A stretch of DNA of 64,000 nucleotides from Streptomyces chrestomyceticus JCM 4735 (GTDB lineage: Bacteria > Actinomycetota > Actinomycetes > Streptomycetales > Streptomycetaceae): NCBI RefSeq assembly GCF_003865135.1, contig NZ_BHZC01000001.1, forward strand, positions 9,300,001-9,364,000, given 5' to 3'. This document shows, piece after piece, positions 1-8,432 of this stretch. The translations under genes and the position numbers were made by a program. The notes under the pieces were generated by a model. That model was not told where the DNA came from, ran no database searches, and saw only the letters and a list, made by a program, of their open reading frames with translations. The number at the start of each line of letters is the position of its first letter. Positions within the stretch are counted from its first letter, which is position 1.

Positions 1-40
1 TCCGGTTGCCGGCTTCGTGCATGAGCGGGAGTACGCACCG

Positions 41-1438
41 TCAGACCGCCGGAAGCCGTCGGGCATAGACCTTGCCGCCTCCGTCGAAGACCGCGGTGGT
101 GCCCAGCCCGTCCACGGAGAGGCTATTCGGCGTCCAGGAGATGTCTGTGCCGCCTCCGGTCATGCTGATGCGTTCGATGTGGCCGGTCCGCAGTTCCCGT
201 CGGAAGATGTCGACGGCCTGGTTGGTGTCGCCGGGGACCAGGTTGTCGGCGCCCGAGGCGAAGTACAGCCAGCGGCTGTCGGCCGTCACGGTGCCGCGGT
301 ACGCGTCGTGGACCGTCTGGGTGCCTGGCAGGGGAGGGCCGGCTTTCGTGGTCGTCCCCTGTTGGAGGTCGCGGACGTAGAGCTCGACGTGCGAGCCGTC
401 CACGTCGGGGCCGTTGGACTCGAAGGCCCTGAACAGGGCGTACCGTCCGCCGGGGCTCAGGGTCGCGTACGGGTGCGCGTCGCGCAGTGCCCCGTTGAGG
501 TCGAGGGAGGCACCCTGGATGCGGCCGGTGCGCGCGTCGTACGTGAAGAACGGGAAGGTGTGGCGCGCGGGAGGGGGCTTGGAGACGGAGGCGGCGGGGA
601 CCGGTGAAGTGCCTGGCTCCGTCGGCGGTGCGGTGTCTGCCTTGCGCGGTCGTACGGCAGGGGCCTGGCCGCGGGGGAGGAGGTTGGTGGCCTTGGAGCG
701 GAAGCCGATGGTGGTGCCGTCCGCGCTGATCACCGGGTCGGCGGACGCCTGGTCGGCCGGGCGGCCGTCCGCGCCGGCCGTGACCAGCCGGGTGGTGCCC
801 TGCCGGCGGTCGGTGACGTGGATGTCGCGCCGGTTCGCAGTGTACGCCACATACCGGCCGTCCCCGCTGATGGCCGGGCTCTCGGCGCTCCCGGCGGTGG
901 TGACCAGCTCGGTGTGTCCGGTCCGGCGGTCCCGTACGAAGATCTTCCAGCCGCCGTCCGCAGGCTGCCCCGGCACGACGCCGGGTGCATCGGTGCTGAA
1001 CGCCACGTACCGGCCGTCGGCACTGATGGCCGCCTGACTCGTGGACCCGTCCACCTGCGATCCGTCGTCGGCGACGCTGACCCGCTCGGTGAGCCCGGTG
1101 AGCAGGTCCCGCACGAAGATGTCGTACAGGCGGTTGGTGTCGCCCGGCACCAGGTTGGACGCCATGGAGGTGAAGAGGGCGTACCGGCCGTCCGCGCTCA
1201 CCCCGCGGGCTTGCGACCAGTTGTCGGGCTGGGCGCCGCCGAGGCCGAGGTCCACGTGGACGATGTCGTCCCCCTGCGGGGCGGCCTGAGCCGGTGGGAC
1301 GAGCCCGGACAGCAGGGCGGCAGCCACGAACGCGCAGCTCCGGCGCGCTTGCCGCCGTCTTCTCGCGCCGCCAGACGTTCGCTTCACGAGCATCCGTCTT
1401 ACGTCCGGCCGTCCCGCATGCGTCCGTCTCACCTGCAT
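41..1438 (-). CDS. Secreted beta-propeller (PD40/TolB-like repeat) protein
   Basis: Predicted 465-aa exported protein made mostly of beta-propeller blades. At least five repeats of the form 'SADGRYxxF...D(I/L)(F/Y)VRDxxTGxTxxVS' are visible, the WD40-like PD40 pattern of TolB and related proteins. The N-terminus is Arg-rich followed by a hydrophobic stretch ending PPAQAAP, a signal peptide. I chose the ATG at 1438 because GGGGAGGA lies just upstream; the frame stays open to 1543 but has no such site there. An Ala/Pro-rich insert sits between blades three and four. No catalytic domain is visible, so a binding or scaffold role outside the cell is inferred. It stands alone, convergent with nothing nearby. 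Confidence 0.8.
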   Translation of the reverse strand: MQVRRTHAGRPDVRRMLVKRTSGGARRRRQARRSCAFVAAALLSGLVPPAQAAPQGDDIVHVDLGLGGAQPDNWSQARGVSADGRYALFTSMASNLVPGDTNRLYDIFVRDLLTGLTERVSVADDGSQVDGSTSQAAISADGRYVAFSTDAPGVVPGQPADGGWKIFVRDRRTGHTELVTTAGSAESPAISGDGRYVAYTANRRDIHVTDRRQGTTRLVTAGADGRPADQASADPVISADGTTIGFRSKATNLLPRGQAPAVRPRKADTAPPTEPGTSPVPAASVSKPPPARHTFPFFTYDARTGRIQGASLDLNGALRDAHPYATLSPGGRYALFRAFESNGPDVDGSHVELYVRDLQQGTTTKAGPPLPGTQTVHDAYRGTVTADSRWLYFASGADNLVPGDTNQAVDIFRRELRTGHIERISMTGGGTDISWTPNSLSVDGLGTTAVFDGGGKVYARRLPAV

Positions 1439-1595
1439 CAGTCCTCCCCTGGGGTCGGGCCTGGCCGGGCAGGCGTCCCCCTGGGCCCCGCCCGGTCGGC
1501 CAGAGTGAGCCAACCGGCGGAAGGCCCGGCTGGTCAACGACACGGGTGGGGCGCGGGTGGAATCGCGCCAACGGCCCGAGGGGACCGACCGGCGG

Positions 1596-2333
1596 TCAGG
1601 CGGCGAGGTAGTCGTGGACCGGCTCGGCGGGGGCGAGGGTGAGGTCGGTCAGGATGTGGCTGGCGTCGACGACCTCGCGTACGGGCAGATCGGCCAGGGG
1701 CGCCATGACGTGCTCGAAGAGCTGGAGACGGGCCGGGCCGTGCCAGGCTTCCTTCACGGTGACGTCGGTGATCTGCATACGGACCAGGTCGCAGACGCGG
1801 GGCCGGAAGTCGTAGCCCGGGACCGTCTTGACGGCGAAGGTGGGCACGGTGATCTGGCTGCGGGCCTCCTCCGGGTCGAGCGGCTGCCACTTGTAGGCCA
1901 TGGTGGCGGTGGCGACGCGCTCGCTGCCGTAGTCGAGGGTTCCGACGAGGGCGCCGCGCTCGTGCCGCAGTGCGGGCTCGCCCGCGACCTTCGGGTAGGC
2001 GCTCAGTTCGCGGCCGGCGGCTGTGGCGCCGAAGGAGTCCAGGTACATGGCGTGCAGGTACTCGCCCTGCTCGGCTCCGTGACGTACCGGGATGACCTGA
2101 CCGCACTCCGTGTACGGCCCGTAGCCGTCCACCTCGCCCATGCGCATGACCTCGAAGCGCACGAGGGGCTCGATGATCTCCAGCGGTTCCGGGACCACTG
2201 CGCGCAGGGCGTCCGGGTCGGTGCGGTAGACGACGTTGAAGTACTCGCGGTCGGTGAAGCGGGTGGGGCGCGGGGGGTAGAGCGGGACGGTCAGGGGGGT
2301 GGTCACGGCGGCGGTCACCTGGTCGGCGCGCAT
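1596..2333 (-). CDS. adc: Acetoacetate decarboxylase family protein
   Basis: 245 aa, the normal length for the acetoacetate decarboxylase family, which decarboxylates acetoacetate to acetone and CO2 through a Schiff base on lysine. The family signature ELSAYPK, containing the catalytic Lys, is present mid-protein, and the Arg/Glu-rich active-site strand RFEVMRMGEVDGYGPY fits as well. It is transcribed divergently from a 3-hydroxyacyl-CoA dehydrogenase gene, with two palindromes between them and a TetR gene beyond, so the pair probably handles a 3-oxo/3-hydroxy acid under TetR control. The native substrate may be a larger 3-oxo acid; the sequence cannot tell. Confidence 0.9.
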   Translation of the reverse strand: MRADQVTAAVTTPLTVPLYPPRPTRFTDREYFNVVYRTDPDALRAVVPEPLEIIEPLVRFEVMRMGEVDGYGPYTECGQVIPVRHGAEQGEYLHAMYLDSFGATAAGRELSAYPKVAGEPALRHERGALVGTLDYGSERVATATMAYKWQPLDPEEARSQITVPTFAVKTVPGYDFRPRVCDLVRMQITDVTVKEAWHGPARLQLFEHVMAPLADLPVREVVDASHILTDLTLAPAEPVHDYLAA

Positions 2334-2377
2334 CGGGTGCTCCTTCGTGAGGGCGCGGCGGGCGCCCTCTCAGTTGC

Positions 2378-2407
2378 ATACACGGTGTATCGGATACACA
2401 CTGTATC
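2378..2407. promoter_or_regulatory. Paired palindromic operators between adc-like and 3-HAD genes
   Basis: Two adjacent inverted repeats are visible: ATACACGGTGTAT (2378-2390) and GATACA-CAC-TGTATC (2393-2407). Both share the core ATACA/TGTAT and sit in the divergent promoter region. The linked TetR-family gene at 3422 is the obvious candidate ligand-responsive repressor (inference). Two sites could allow binding of two dimers and control of both directions. Confidence 0.7.
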
Positions 2408-2483
2408 GAGAAGTTGGGTGGTGCATCCACCCGCGTCCGGCCCCGCCGCTCTCGCGCGCCGGGGCCACGAGACAGGAGCAGTC

Positions 2484-3356
2484 ATGAGCTTCACCCCTCC
2501 CGCCCGCCACCAGGACCGGCCGGTCGCCGTCATCGGCGCGGGCACGCTCGGCCGCCGTATCGCCTTGATGTTCGCCACCCGGGGCGGCCTGGTCCGGATC
2601 TACGACCCCGCCGCCGAAGCGGGCGAAGCGGCCCGCGCCTATGTGGCCCGCGAACTGCCCGAGGTGGTGAAGACGATCGACGGCGGCCGTCCCGGCACCG
2701 TCGAGGCCGTGACCGACCTGGCACCCGCCCTCGCGGACGCCTGGCTGGTCATCGAGGCCGTACCGGAGCGCCTGGACCTGAAGCGGCGCATCTTCGCCGA
2801 CCTGGACGCGCTCGCCGAGCCGGACGCCGTCCTGGCCAGCAATTCCTCGTCCTACGCGACGAGCCACCTCGTCGACAGCGTGCGCACCCCCGAGCGCCTG
2901 CTGAACCTGCACTTCTACATGCCGCCCCGGCAGAACGCCGCCGACGTGATGTCTTGCGGCCGCACCGATCCCGCCGCCATCGCGCTGCTGCTGAAGGTGC
3001 TGCCCGACTACGGCATTCACCCGTTCGAGGCCCGCCGGGAGAGCACCGGCTTCATCTTCAACCGTGTCTGGGCCGCCATGAAGCGGGAAAGCCTCGCGGT
3101 GGTCGCCGAAGGCGTCTCCACCCCGGCGGACATCGACCGCATGTGGCAGGTCAACACGGGCGCCGCGGCCGGACCGTTCCGCCTGATGGACGCCATCGGC
3201 CTGGACGTCGTCCTGGACATCGAGAACCACTACGCCGCCGAACGCCCCGGGCTGCCCGAAGGCCCCCGTGAGCTGCTGCGGAAGTACGTGGACGCCAACC
3301 GCCTCGGCGTCAAGACCGGTGCCGGCTTCTACGACGACTACCAGCGGCAGGGCTGA
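2484..3356 (+). CDS. 3-hydroxyacyl-CoA dehydrogenase family protein
   Basis: 290 aa with the two-domain layout of 3-hydroxyacyl/3-hydroxybutyryl-CoA dehydrogenases: an N-terminal Rossmann fold (VIGAGTLGRRIA), the NSSS motif near residue 115 where the family has its catalytic Ser, and a C-terminal dimerisation domain ending GVKTGAGFYDY. It should oxidise a 3-hydroxy acyl group with NAD+. ACAGGAG precedes the ATG at 2484. The upstream gene, on the other strand, encodes an acetoacetate-decarboxylase-like enzyme, so the two could run 3-hydroxy acid to 3-oxo acid to ketone plus CO2. The family His appears in LNLHFYMPP. Substrate unknown. Confidence 0.85.
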   Translation: MSFTPPARHQDRPVAVIGAGTLGRRIALMFATRGGLVRIYDPAAEAGEAARAYVARELPEVVKTIDGGRPGTVEAVTDLAPALADAWLVIEAVPERLDLKRRIFADLDALAEPDAVLASNSSSYATSHLVDSVRTPERLLNLHFYMPPRQNAADVMSCGRTDPAAIALLLKVLPDYGIHPFEARRESTGFIFNRVWAAMKRESLAVVAEGVSTPADIDRMWQVNTGAAAGPFRLMDAIGLDVVLDIENHYAAERPGLPEGPRELLRKYVDANRLGVKTGAGFYDDYQRQG

Positions 3357-3421
3357 CGGCAGGCCCGGAACGGGCGGGCACGTACCCTTCGGGAGGAACC
3401 ATCACCTGCAGGGAGCGGTAC

Positions 3422-4030
3422 GTGCCCAAGTCACCCACCAAACGCCGGCCGGCCACGGTCGCCGCACTCACCGACAGCGCGCTCGCGCTCTTCGCCGAGC
3501 GCGGCTTCCACGCCACGTCGATCAGTGACATCGTCCAGCAGGCCGGACTGACCCGAGGCGCCTTCTACTCGAACTTCCGGGACAAGGAAGAACTCTTCCT
3601 GGCCCTGTACGACACGCACACCGACCGGCTCCTGTCCCAACTACGTGACCAGGTCGAGACCTTCGCGGACGACGCCGACCCGGTGGCGCGCGTCTTCGAC
3701 CTCCTGGCCACGCACGACGCGCAGGAGCGCTCCTGGTTCCTGGTCTCCATGGAATTCACGCTGCACGCGGCGCGCCACCCGGACATCGCGCGGACCCTCG
3801 CCGACCATGAAGAGCGCCTCAACACCGGCCTGGCCGAGATCCTGGGCCGCTGCCTCGCATCCTCCGGGCACGCCCCCGACGTGTCCGCCACCGCCCTCGC
3901 CCGCCTGGTCGTGGCGCTCTACGAGGGCCTCACCGCCATGCGCGTCACCCACACGATCGCCGACGCCGACCCCACCCCCTTGGCCCGCCGGGCCCTGCCC
4001 CACCTCGTCCGAGCCCTCGGGACGCCGTAG
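3422..4030 (+). CDS. TetR-family transcriptional regulator
   Basis: 202 aa with a classic TetR N-terminal helix-turn-helix (ALFAERGFHATSISDIVQQA, then GLTRGAFYSNFRDKEELF) at about residues 15-60 and a helical ligand domain after it. It starts at GTG 3422, 65 bp after the dehydrogenase stop, with GGGAG upstream, so it is probably co-transcribed with that gene. The paired palindromes at 2378-2407 are its likely operator. Ligand unknown; an acyl-CoA or keto acid would fit the neighbours (inference). Confidence 0.9.
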   Translation: MPKSPTKRRPATVAALTDSALALFAERGFHATSISDIVQQAGLTRGAFYSNFRDKEELFLALYDTHTDRLLSQLRDQVETFADDADPVARVFDLLATHDAQERSWFLVSMEFTLHAARHPDIARTLADHEERLNTGLAEILGRCLASSGHAPDVSATALARLVVALYEGLTAMRVTHTIADADPTPLARRALPHLVRALGTP

Positions 4031-4057
4031 ATCCCTGGGCGCCGCAGGAGCACCTGG

Positions 4058-4106
4058 AAAGCCCGGATGGCCCGGAGGTGTCATACCTCCGGGCCATCCG
4101 GCTTTC
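4058..4106. terminator. Bidirectional hairpin terminator
   Basis: Long inverted repeat CCGGATGGCCCGGAGGT / ACCTCCGGGCCATCCGG with a 5-nt loop, flanked by AAAG and CTTT, just after the TetR stop. It can serve the TetR operon and the leftward DUF4333 gene. Confidence 0.85.
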
Positions 4107-4202
4107 GAGGCAGCGCGCCGCGGTGCGGTCCGCGGCGGATGAGCCGGCCGCCGCGTCCTGCCGCCTGTCGCCCGCTGCCCCAGCTCTGTGACCGACGGGC
4201 CG

Positions 4203-4571
4203 TTACTTCTTCTCGCCCGCCTCGCCCTTCGGGCTCTTGTCGAGGATGGCGAAGTCGACCGTCACCTGGTCATCCTTCACCTCGGTGACGGAAATCGTCA
4301 TCGACTTCGGCCGGCCCTTGTAAACGGCGGTGCACTGCACGCTCGCCGCCTCCTTCGCCCGCAGTCCGCCCGGGCAGCTCACCGAATCCGGCTTCTCGTC
4401 GCGGAAGGGGTGGCCCTTGGCGTTCTCCTCCACGTCCGCGCGCGACACCTCGTGCCCGTCCCCGCTTGCGGTGAGGACCGCCCCGCCGTTGCTCGTGTTC
4501 AGACTCAGGGCGATGCCGCCACCTGCCGCCAGTACGACGATCACGGCCAAGGCGATGATGATGCGTTTCAT
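4203..4571 (-). CDS. DUF4333-domain membrane-anchored protein
   Basis: 122 aa starting at MKRIIIALAVIVVLAAGGG, one N-terminal membrane anchor or uncleaved signal. The rest resembles the actinobacterial DUF4333 domain, with two conserved cysteines in CPGGLRAKEAASVQCT. I placed the start at 4571, where the hydrophobic segment begins; the open frame upstream to 4688 is Arg/Pro-rich and does not look coding. Function unknown; small extracytoplasmic domains of this type are common in actinomycetes. A META-domain lipoprotein gene lies upstream on the same strand. Confidence 0.75.
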   Translation of the reverse strand: MKRIIIALAVIVVLAAGGGIALSLNTSNGGAVLTASGDGHEVSRADVEENAKGHPFRDEKPDSVSCPGGLRAKEAASVQCTAVYKGRPKSMTISVTEVKDDQVTVDFAILDKSPKGEAGEKK

Positions 4572-4789
4572 GCGGTGTTCCCCGAATCTCGTTCCGGCCG
4601 GTTCCGCCCGGCTGTTCTTCCTCACCCGTCCGCCCGGACGAGGCAGCGGAGTGCTGAGCACCGGACGAACGTCAGCTTTGAAGAGCACGCTGGCGTTCCG
4701 CTAACGGACGGCTAACGCGGCGTGGCGGCGCACGCTCGCGGTGATTCCGGTTCCGGTTGCGCTTCCGGTCCGTCGGTCGTCGGCCGCCG

Positions 4790-5749
4790 CTATTTGCGGG
4801 GGAGGGCATGGAAGCGGAAGCCGGTTTCCATCGCGGGGAACGCCAGGTCGTCGGTCAAGGAAAAACTGGGCATTCCCGGTTCCGCCCAGTATGTGTAATT
4901 CAGTGACTTCCGCAACGTTGCCAGTACGCTCCCTTCCTCCTCCATGATTTTCTTGTCGCAGCCGCGGTGCGAGGTGAGGGCCACGTCGTGGAAGAAGACA
5001 TGCACACCGGAGAACGTCGCCCGGGCGGTGAAGTCGTTGCAGCCGAGTTTGCCGCTCACCTCGCCGTTCTTGTGGAAATCGAAGTACAGCCGGTCGCCGG
5101 CGGCGAACTCCGGGCCTTGACTGTCGTAAACCGTGGCGACGCCGAGTTGCCACCGGGTCGTGAAGAAGGCGTCGCTCCTGGCCTGCACGAGCGTGATGTC
5201 GTCACCCTGCTCGTTCTTGAGGTGCAGTTGCACCTCGCCTTGCCCGGTGTGCCGCTCCGAAGACAGCGAGAGATTTCCGCGGAGCACCCTTTGCACCTCC
5301 TTCTCGAAGTGCGTCAGATTCAGCCGGTCGGATCCGCTGTGCGGAGCGCACGGTCCGGAACCGGCCGACGGAGGGGCCGGCGTCACGGAGGGAGCGGGCC
5401 GGAGGGCCAGCTTCTGACCCAGCGTGAGCCGGGTGGCCGACACCTCGGCCTTCAGGCGGAACGGCGTACATCCGTAGTCACCCGAGGCGGTACCGTCGCC
5501 GTGCAGCGCGATCCACGCACGCGCCTCGGACGGCAGGTACACTTCCTGGCCGCCGAACCTGACCCCCCGAAACCGCCAGACGCCTTCCGCCAGGAGCCCG
5601 TCCGCGCCGGCCGGTCGCTGCGACGCGGGGAACGCGGGCGCCGTGAGGTCCCCCGGGGCGCCGTCACCCTCCACCCCGCTGCTGCATGCGGTGAGGCTGA
5701 GGAGCGCCGCCAGTGTGGCGGCAGGGACGAGAGTCAATCTTCGGGACAT
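4790..5749 (-). CDS. META-domain lipoprotein (HslJ-like)
   Basis: About 319 aa. The N-terminus carries an Arg-Arg charge, a hydrophobic core and the lipobox LTAC, so it is a predicted lipoprotein. Two META-like halves follow: 'W...V...LPSEARAWIALHGDGTASGDYGCTPF' and 'WQL...GDRLYFDFHKNGEVSGKLGCNDF', each with the G-x-x-GCxxF pattern of HslJ/META domains. The family is linked to heat shock and envelope stress, but the molecular role is unknown. The frame can start at GTG 5755; I prefer ATG 5749 because AGGGG is then 5 nt upstream. It ends 218 bp before the DUF4333 gene upstream of it in coordinate order, on the same strand. Confidence 0.8.
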   Translation of the reverse strand: MSRRLTLVPAATLAALLSLTACSSGVEGDGAPGDLTAPAFPASQRPAGADGLLAEGVWRFRGVRFGGQEVYLPSEARAWIALHGDGTASGDYGCTPFRLKAEVSATRLTLGQKLALRPAPSVTPAPPSAGSGPCAPHSGSDRLNLTHFEKEVQRVLRGNLSLSSERHTGQGEVQLHLKNEQGDDITLVQARSDAFFTTRWQLGVATVYDSQGPEFAAGDRLYFDFHKNGEVSGKLGCNDFTARATFSGVHVFFHDVALTSHRGCDKKIMEEEGSVLATLRKSLNYTYWAEPGMPSFSLTDDLAFPAMETGFRFHALPRK

Positions 5750-5828
5750 CTTCACCCCTGTCGAGACGCTCAGCCGACATGTCCGGTTCCGACCCCACTC
5801 GTGTCCCTGCCCGACCGCCCGAAAGGTC

Positions 5829-6014
5829 CCACGGCGCCACCATCAGCCTGGTGGCGCCGAAGCTCACCGCCACCAGCGGGACAGTGACCCGGAAGGCGAC
5901 CGGGACCGCATGCGGGGCGGCGGAAGGGCCGCCGTACGCGGCGTTGCCGAGGGACACGCTTCCCAGGACCGCCACCCCGAGCGTGGCTCCGAGCTGCTGT
6001 ACGGCGACGGACGC
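5829..6014 (-). pseudogene. Remnant of a DHA2 (EmrB/QacA) MFS transporter C-terminus
   Basis: The leftward frame reads SVAVQQLGATLGVAVLGSVS and then VTVPLVAVSFGATRLMVAP. This matches the pattern near the last helices of drug:H+ antiporters ('QQLGGAxGVAVLGTV'). No start, no N-terminal helices and no family-length frame exist around it, so I read it as a decayed fragment about 60 codons long. It lies in the 489-bp gap between the META-lipoprotein and DUF4232 genes, where I see no other gene. Confidence 0.5.
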
Positions 6015-6244
6015 AGATCGGGAATTCCTCCCGTCGGGAGGGCTTTCCGTTGCGGGTTTCCACGCGGCCGCCTGTCGTGAGCCCTGCTCGCGGACGTTGT
6101 TGTGACTCCGGGCACGCCAACTCGACGCGGTACAGAGGGCGTTAGTCACGTGTTAGCGGAGTGGCAGCTTCACGCCAGGGGGCCTGGACAGAGTGGGTGA
6201 CGTACCGAGGAGTCAACGGCATCGACTGACCTGGGGGACCCGAA

Positions 6245-6979
6245 ATGAGCACGAAGCCGAGCACGGAGACAAGCGCGAGCGCGGTCCGCACCGCCCGTCG
6301 TCGCACGCTGCGCGTTGCTGCCGCCGCCCTGACCGCGGCAGCGGGTCTGACCTTGACGGCCTGCTCGGGGGCGGACGCCACCGGGACCAAGGCATCGGGG
6401 CAGGCGGGTACGGATAGGGGTACGGCCGCCGCAGGGTCCGGCCGTTCCGGTTCTGCCACCGGTGAGCAGGGCGTCGGCGGCAAGACGGAAGGCGCGGGCA
6501 AGCAGCCGGGCAGTGAGAACACCGACCGGGGCGGCAAGGCGGGCGGCTCGGGTGTCCAGCGCTGCCGCACCTCCGGCCTCAAGGCGGCCTTCGCCACCGG
6601 CGAGGACGCGGCCCCGGACCCGAACGCGGACGGGGGCACGACCACCAGCATCGTGCTGACCAACACCAGCGGCCGCACCTGCAAGATCGGCGGCTTCGCC
6701 GGGGTGGACCTCAAGCCGGACGCGGGCGGTCGGGGCTGGTCCCTGGCCCGCTCGTCCGCCAAGCACGGTTCGATCGTCCTGGGACCTGGCGACAGCACCG
6801 ACTTCACGATCAACCTCGGAATGGCCAAGGAGAACGCGGAAGGCTCCTGGAAGCCCGCCACCGTGGCCGTCACCCCGCCCAACGAGACCACCGCGTTGAC
6901 CCTGAAGTGGCCCTGGGGCCCGCTCGTCCACCAGGACGGCGCCACTCACCCGGCCACCTTCGTCAACCCCATCGGCTGA
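6245..6979 (+). CDS. DUF4232-domain lipoprotein
   Basis: 244 aa. A twin-Arg-containing N-terminus is followed by a hydrophobic segment and lipobox LTAC near residue 40, then a long Gly/Thr/Ala-rich linker (residues 42-105) and a globular C-terminal domain with two cysteines (QRCRTSGL...GRTCKIGGFAGVDL). That domain matches the actinobacterial DUF4232 pattern: a beta-sandwich with 'NTSGRTCxxxGFPGV' and a terminal 'W'. Surface-exposed, function unknown. It stands alone, and its stop lies 22 bp from the convergent DUF1963-like gene. Confidence 0.8.
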   Translation: MSTKPSTETSASAVRTARRRTLRVAAAALTAAAGLTLTACSGADATGTKASGQAGTDRGTAAAGSGRSGSATGEQGVGGKTEGAGKQPGSENTDRGGKAGGSGVQRCRTSGLKAAFATGEDAAPDPNADGGTTTSIVLTNTSGRTCKIGGFAGVDLKPDAGGRGWSLARSSAKHGSIVLGPGDSTDFTINLGMAKENAEGSWKPATVAVTPPNETTALTLKWPWGPLVHQDGATHPATFVNPIG

Positions 6980-7001
6980 CCGCCGCCGGCAACGTCGCGA
7001 C

Positions 7002-7643
7002 TCAGCACTGCCACAGGAACGACGCCTGGTTGCACGGCTCGCAGACGAACGCATAGGCACGGCCGACGCCACCGAAGTTCATGGCCGTGTTGTGATCCGG
7101 GCCTTCCTCCAACTGGACCAGGAACGGCATCGTGCGGGCGCAGGAGGGGCAGGACGGAGTCTCGTCCGACTGAATCCAGGAGGGCTGCCCTCCCAGTTGC
7201 CCCAGTACGGACGACTCGGAACGTTCAGCCTCCGCTGCCCATGCGTCGAGGGCCATTTCGTAGTCATCCTCGGGCCGGCGCTCCAGCGCGATGGCCCGGA
7301 CCTCGCCAAGCGTGAGCAGTGCTTCCTCGACGCCCTCGGGCCGGGCCAGGGGCTCAAGGCCGTCCGGCGGGAAGAGCAGGGCCCGGTTCCCTCCGGACTC
7401 CGGGTCCCAGTCGTCGCACATGCCCGGGTCGTTCTGGCACGCGAACAAGGCAAGGACTTTTCTCCCGCCTTCCTCGTCCCCTGCCTCGCGGTCGTACAGG
7501 ATCTGGGCCAGGAACTGCATCGGGCCGCCACATGATGCGCAAAGTGGCCATGCGGTGCCGACCGGGGCCAGGGGCACTCCGCCCGTACGGGACAGCAGTG
7601 CATCCGGTGCGGAAGAGCCGGCTTCGATCATGAGAGTCGTCAT
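7002..7643 (-). CDS. DUF1963-like zinc-ribbon protein
   Basis: 213 aa, probably cytoplasmic. Opening GGVPLAPVGTAWPLCASCGGPMQFLAQI resembles the YwqG/DUF1963 family ('GG.P.LP....WP.C..C..PM.FL.QI'). Three CxxC pairs (CASC, CPSC, CEPC) suggest bound zinc; the last is followed by NQASFLWQC. I chose the ATG at 7643 because residues before it lack the family pattern and no ribosome site is seen farther up. The family has no known enzymatic function. Confidence 0.7.
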   Translation of the reverse strand: MTTLMIEAGSSAPDALLSRTGGVPLAPVGTAWPLCASCGGPMQFLAQILYDREAGDEEGGRKVLALFACQNDPGMCDDWDPESGGNRALLFPPDGLEPLARPEGVEEALLTLGEVRAIALERRPEDDYEMALDAWAAEAERSESSVLGQLGGQPSWIQSDETPSCPSCARTMPFLVQLEEGPDHNTAMNFGGVGRAYAFVCEPCNQASFLWQC

Positions 7644-7998
7644 GTCTGGGACTCTAAGGTACCCATCGGCGACGCTTTTGCTGGGGATCCGTGCGGCGCT
7701 TCGGGGCGCGGGTAGTGGTGCGCGCAACCATAAAGAATGAAGCTTGTTTCTTTAGCGGTGCGTGGCGTCGATGGCGCGCGGGGCCGGGGGAACTCCTCGC
7801 TTGTTTCCGGGTGGTGGCTGGTCCCGGGAGGGGCGAATGCGGTCTGCTCGGCCGGCGGGGGTAGCTTCCTCAACTCCTCGGTGGGGGAGGGAAAGTAACG
7901 CGTTAATTTAGCTGCGGGAGTCTGTCTATGCTGCGATCCGGCCCGGGTAGGGAACCCGGCGTCGATCAGGTTTCTTCGTAGAAGTGAGGGCAGTCGTC
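7644..7998. promoter_or_regulatory. Divergent intergenic region with two small palindromes
   Basis: This 355-bp gap separates the DUF1963-like gene from the secreted-protein gene. It contains TAAAGAA / TTCTTTA (7731-7754, 10-nt AT-rich loop), the perfect palindrome TAACGCGTTA (7896-7905), and a short GC hairpin CCGGGT/ACCCGG (7943-7959) in the leader of the rightward gene. A possible -10 TATGCT lies at 7927. No gene seen. Roles are not assignable. Confidence 0.4.
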
Positions 7999-8427
7999 GT
8001 GGCACGTCTCCGTAAGATCGCAGCCAGTACCCCTTTCGTTGGTGCCGCAGCGCTCCTTCTCGCCACTCCCGCCGCCGCGAGCGCCGCGACGGAGCCCCAC
8101 AAGGTTCCGTGGTCCACCGCGTACGGCACGGCAACCGCTGCCGGGCAGCACTGGGTGGACAGCACCGGATCCACCAGCGCTCCCTTCGGTACGGTGCACG
8201 TCGAAGGTGACCTGAAGAACACCGGCTCCGACTGCTACTCGCTGTGGGTGCGGTGGAACACCGACCTGGTCGTCGGTCCGCCCCGTAAGCATGTCTCCCA
8301 GTGCGGCAGCGGTGCTGCCAAGGTGAAAATCAGCGCGGCGTACATGCCTACGACCGTTGCCTATGTCGCGATATGCCGTGGCACGAAGGACACCAAGGAT
8401 TGCAATGAATGGAAGAACGCCTACTGA
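7999..8427 (+). CDS. Small secreted protein of unknown function
   Basis: 142 aa with a clear Sec signal peptide (basic start, hydrophobic core, PAAASAA cleavage region near residue 30). The mature part is about 110 residues with three or four cysteines (SDCYSLWVRWN, SQCGSGAAKV, AICRGTKDTKDC), a likely disulfide-bonded beta fold. I chose GTG 7999, which has GTGAGGG 8 nt upstream; an in-frame GTG at 7984 is the alternative. I do not recognise the family. It stops 5 bp before the convergent cupin gene. Confidence 0.75.
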   Translation: MARLRKIAASTPFVGAAALLLATPAAASAATEPHKVPWSTAYGTATAAGQHWVDSTGSTSAPFGTVHVEGDLKNTGSDCYSLWVRWNTDLVVGPPRKHVSQCGSGAAKVKISAAYMPTTVAYVAICRGTKDTKDCNEWKNAY

Positions 8428-8432
8428 TGCGT

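Noticed and set aside
7731-7754. AT-rich hairpin TAAAGAA/TTCTTTA as a possible terminator or riboswitch
   Set aside because: Only 7 AT-rich base pairs with a 10-nt loop, and upstream of both divergent genes.
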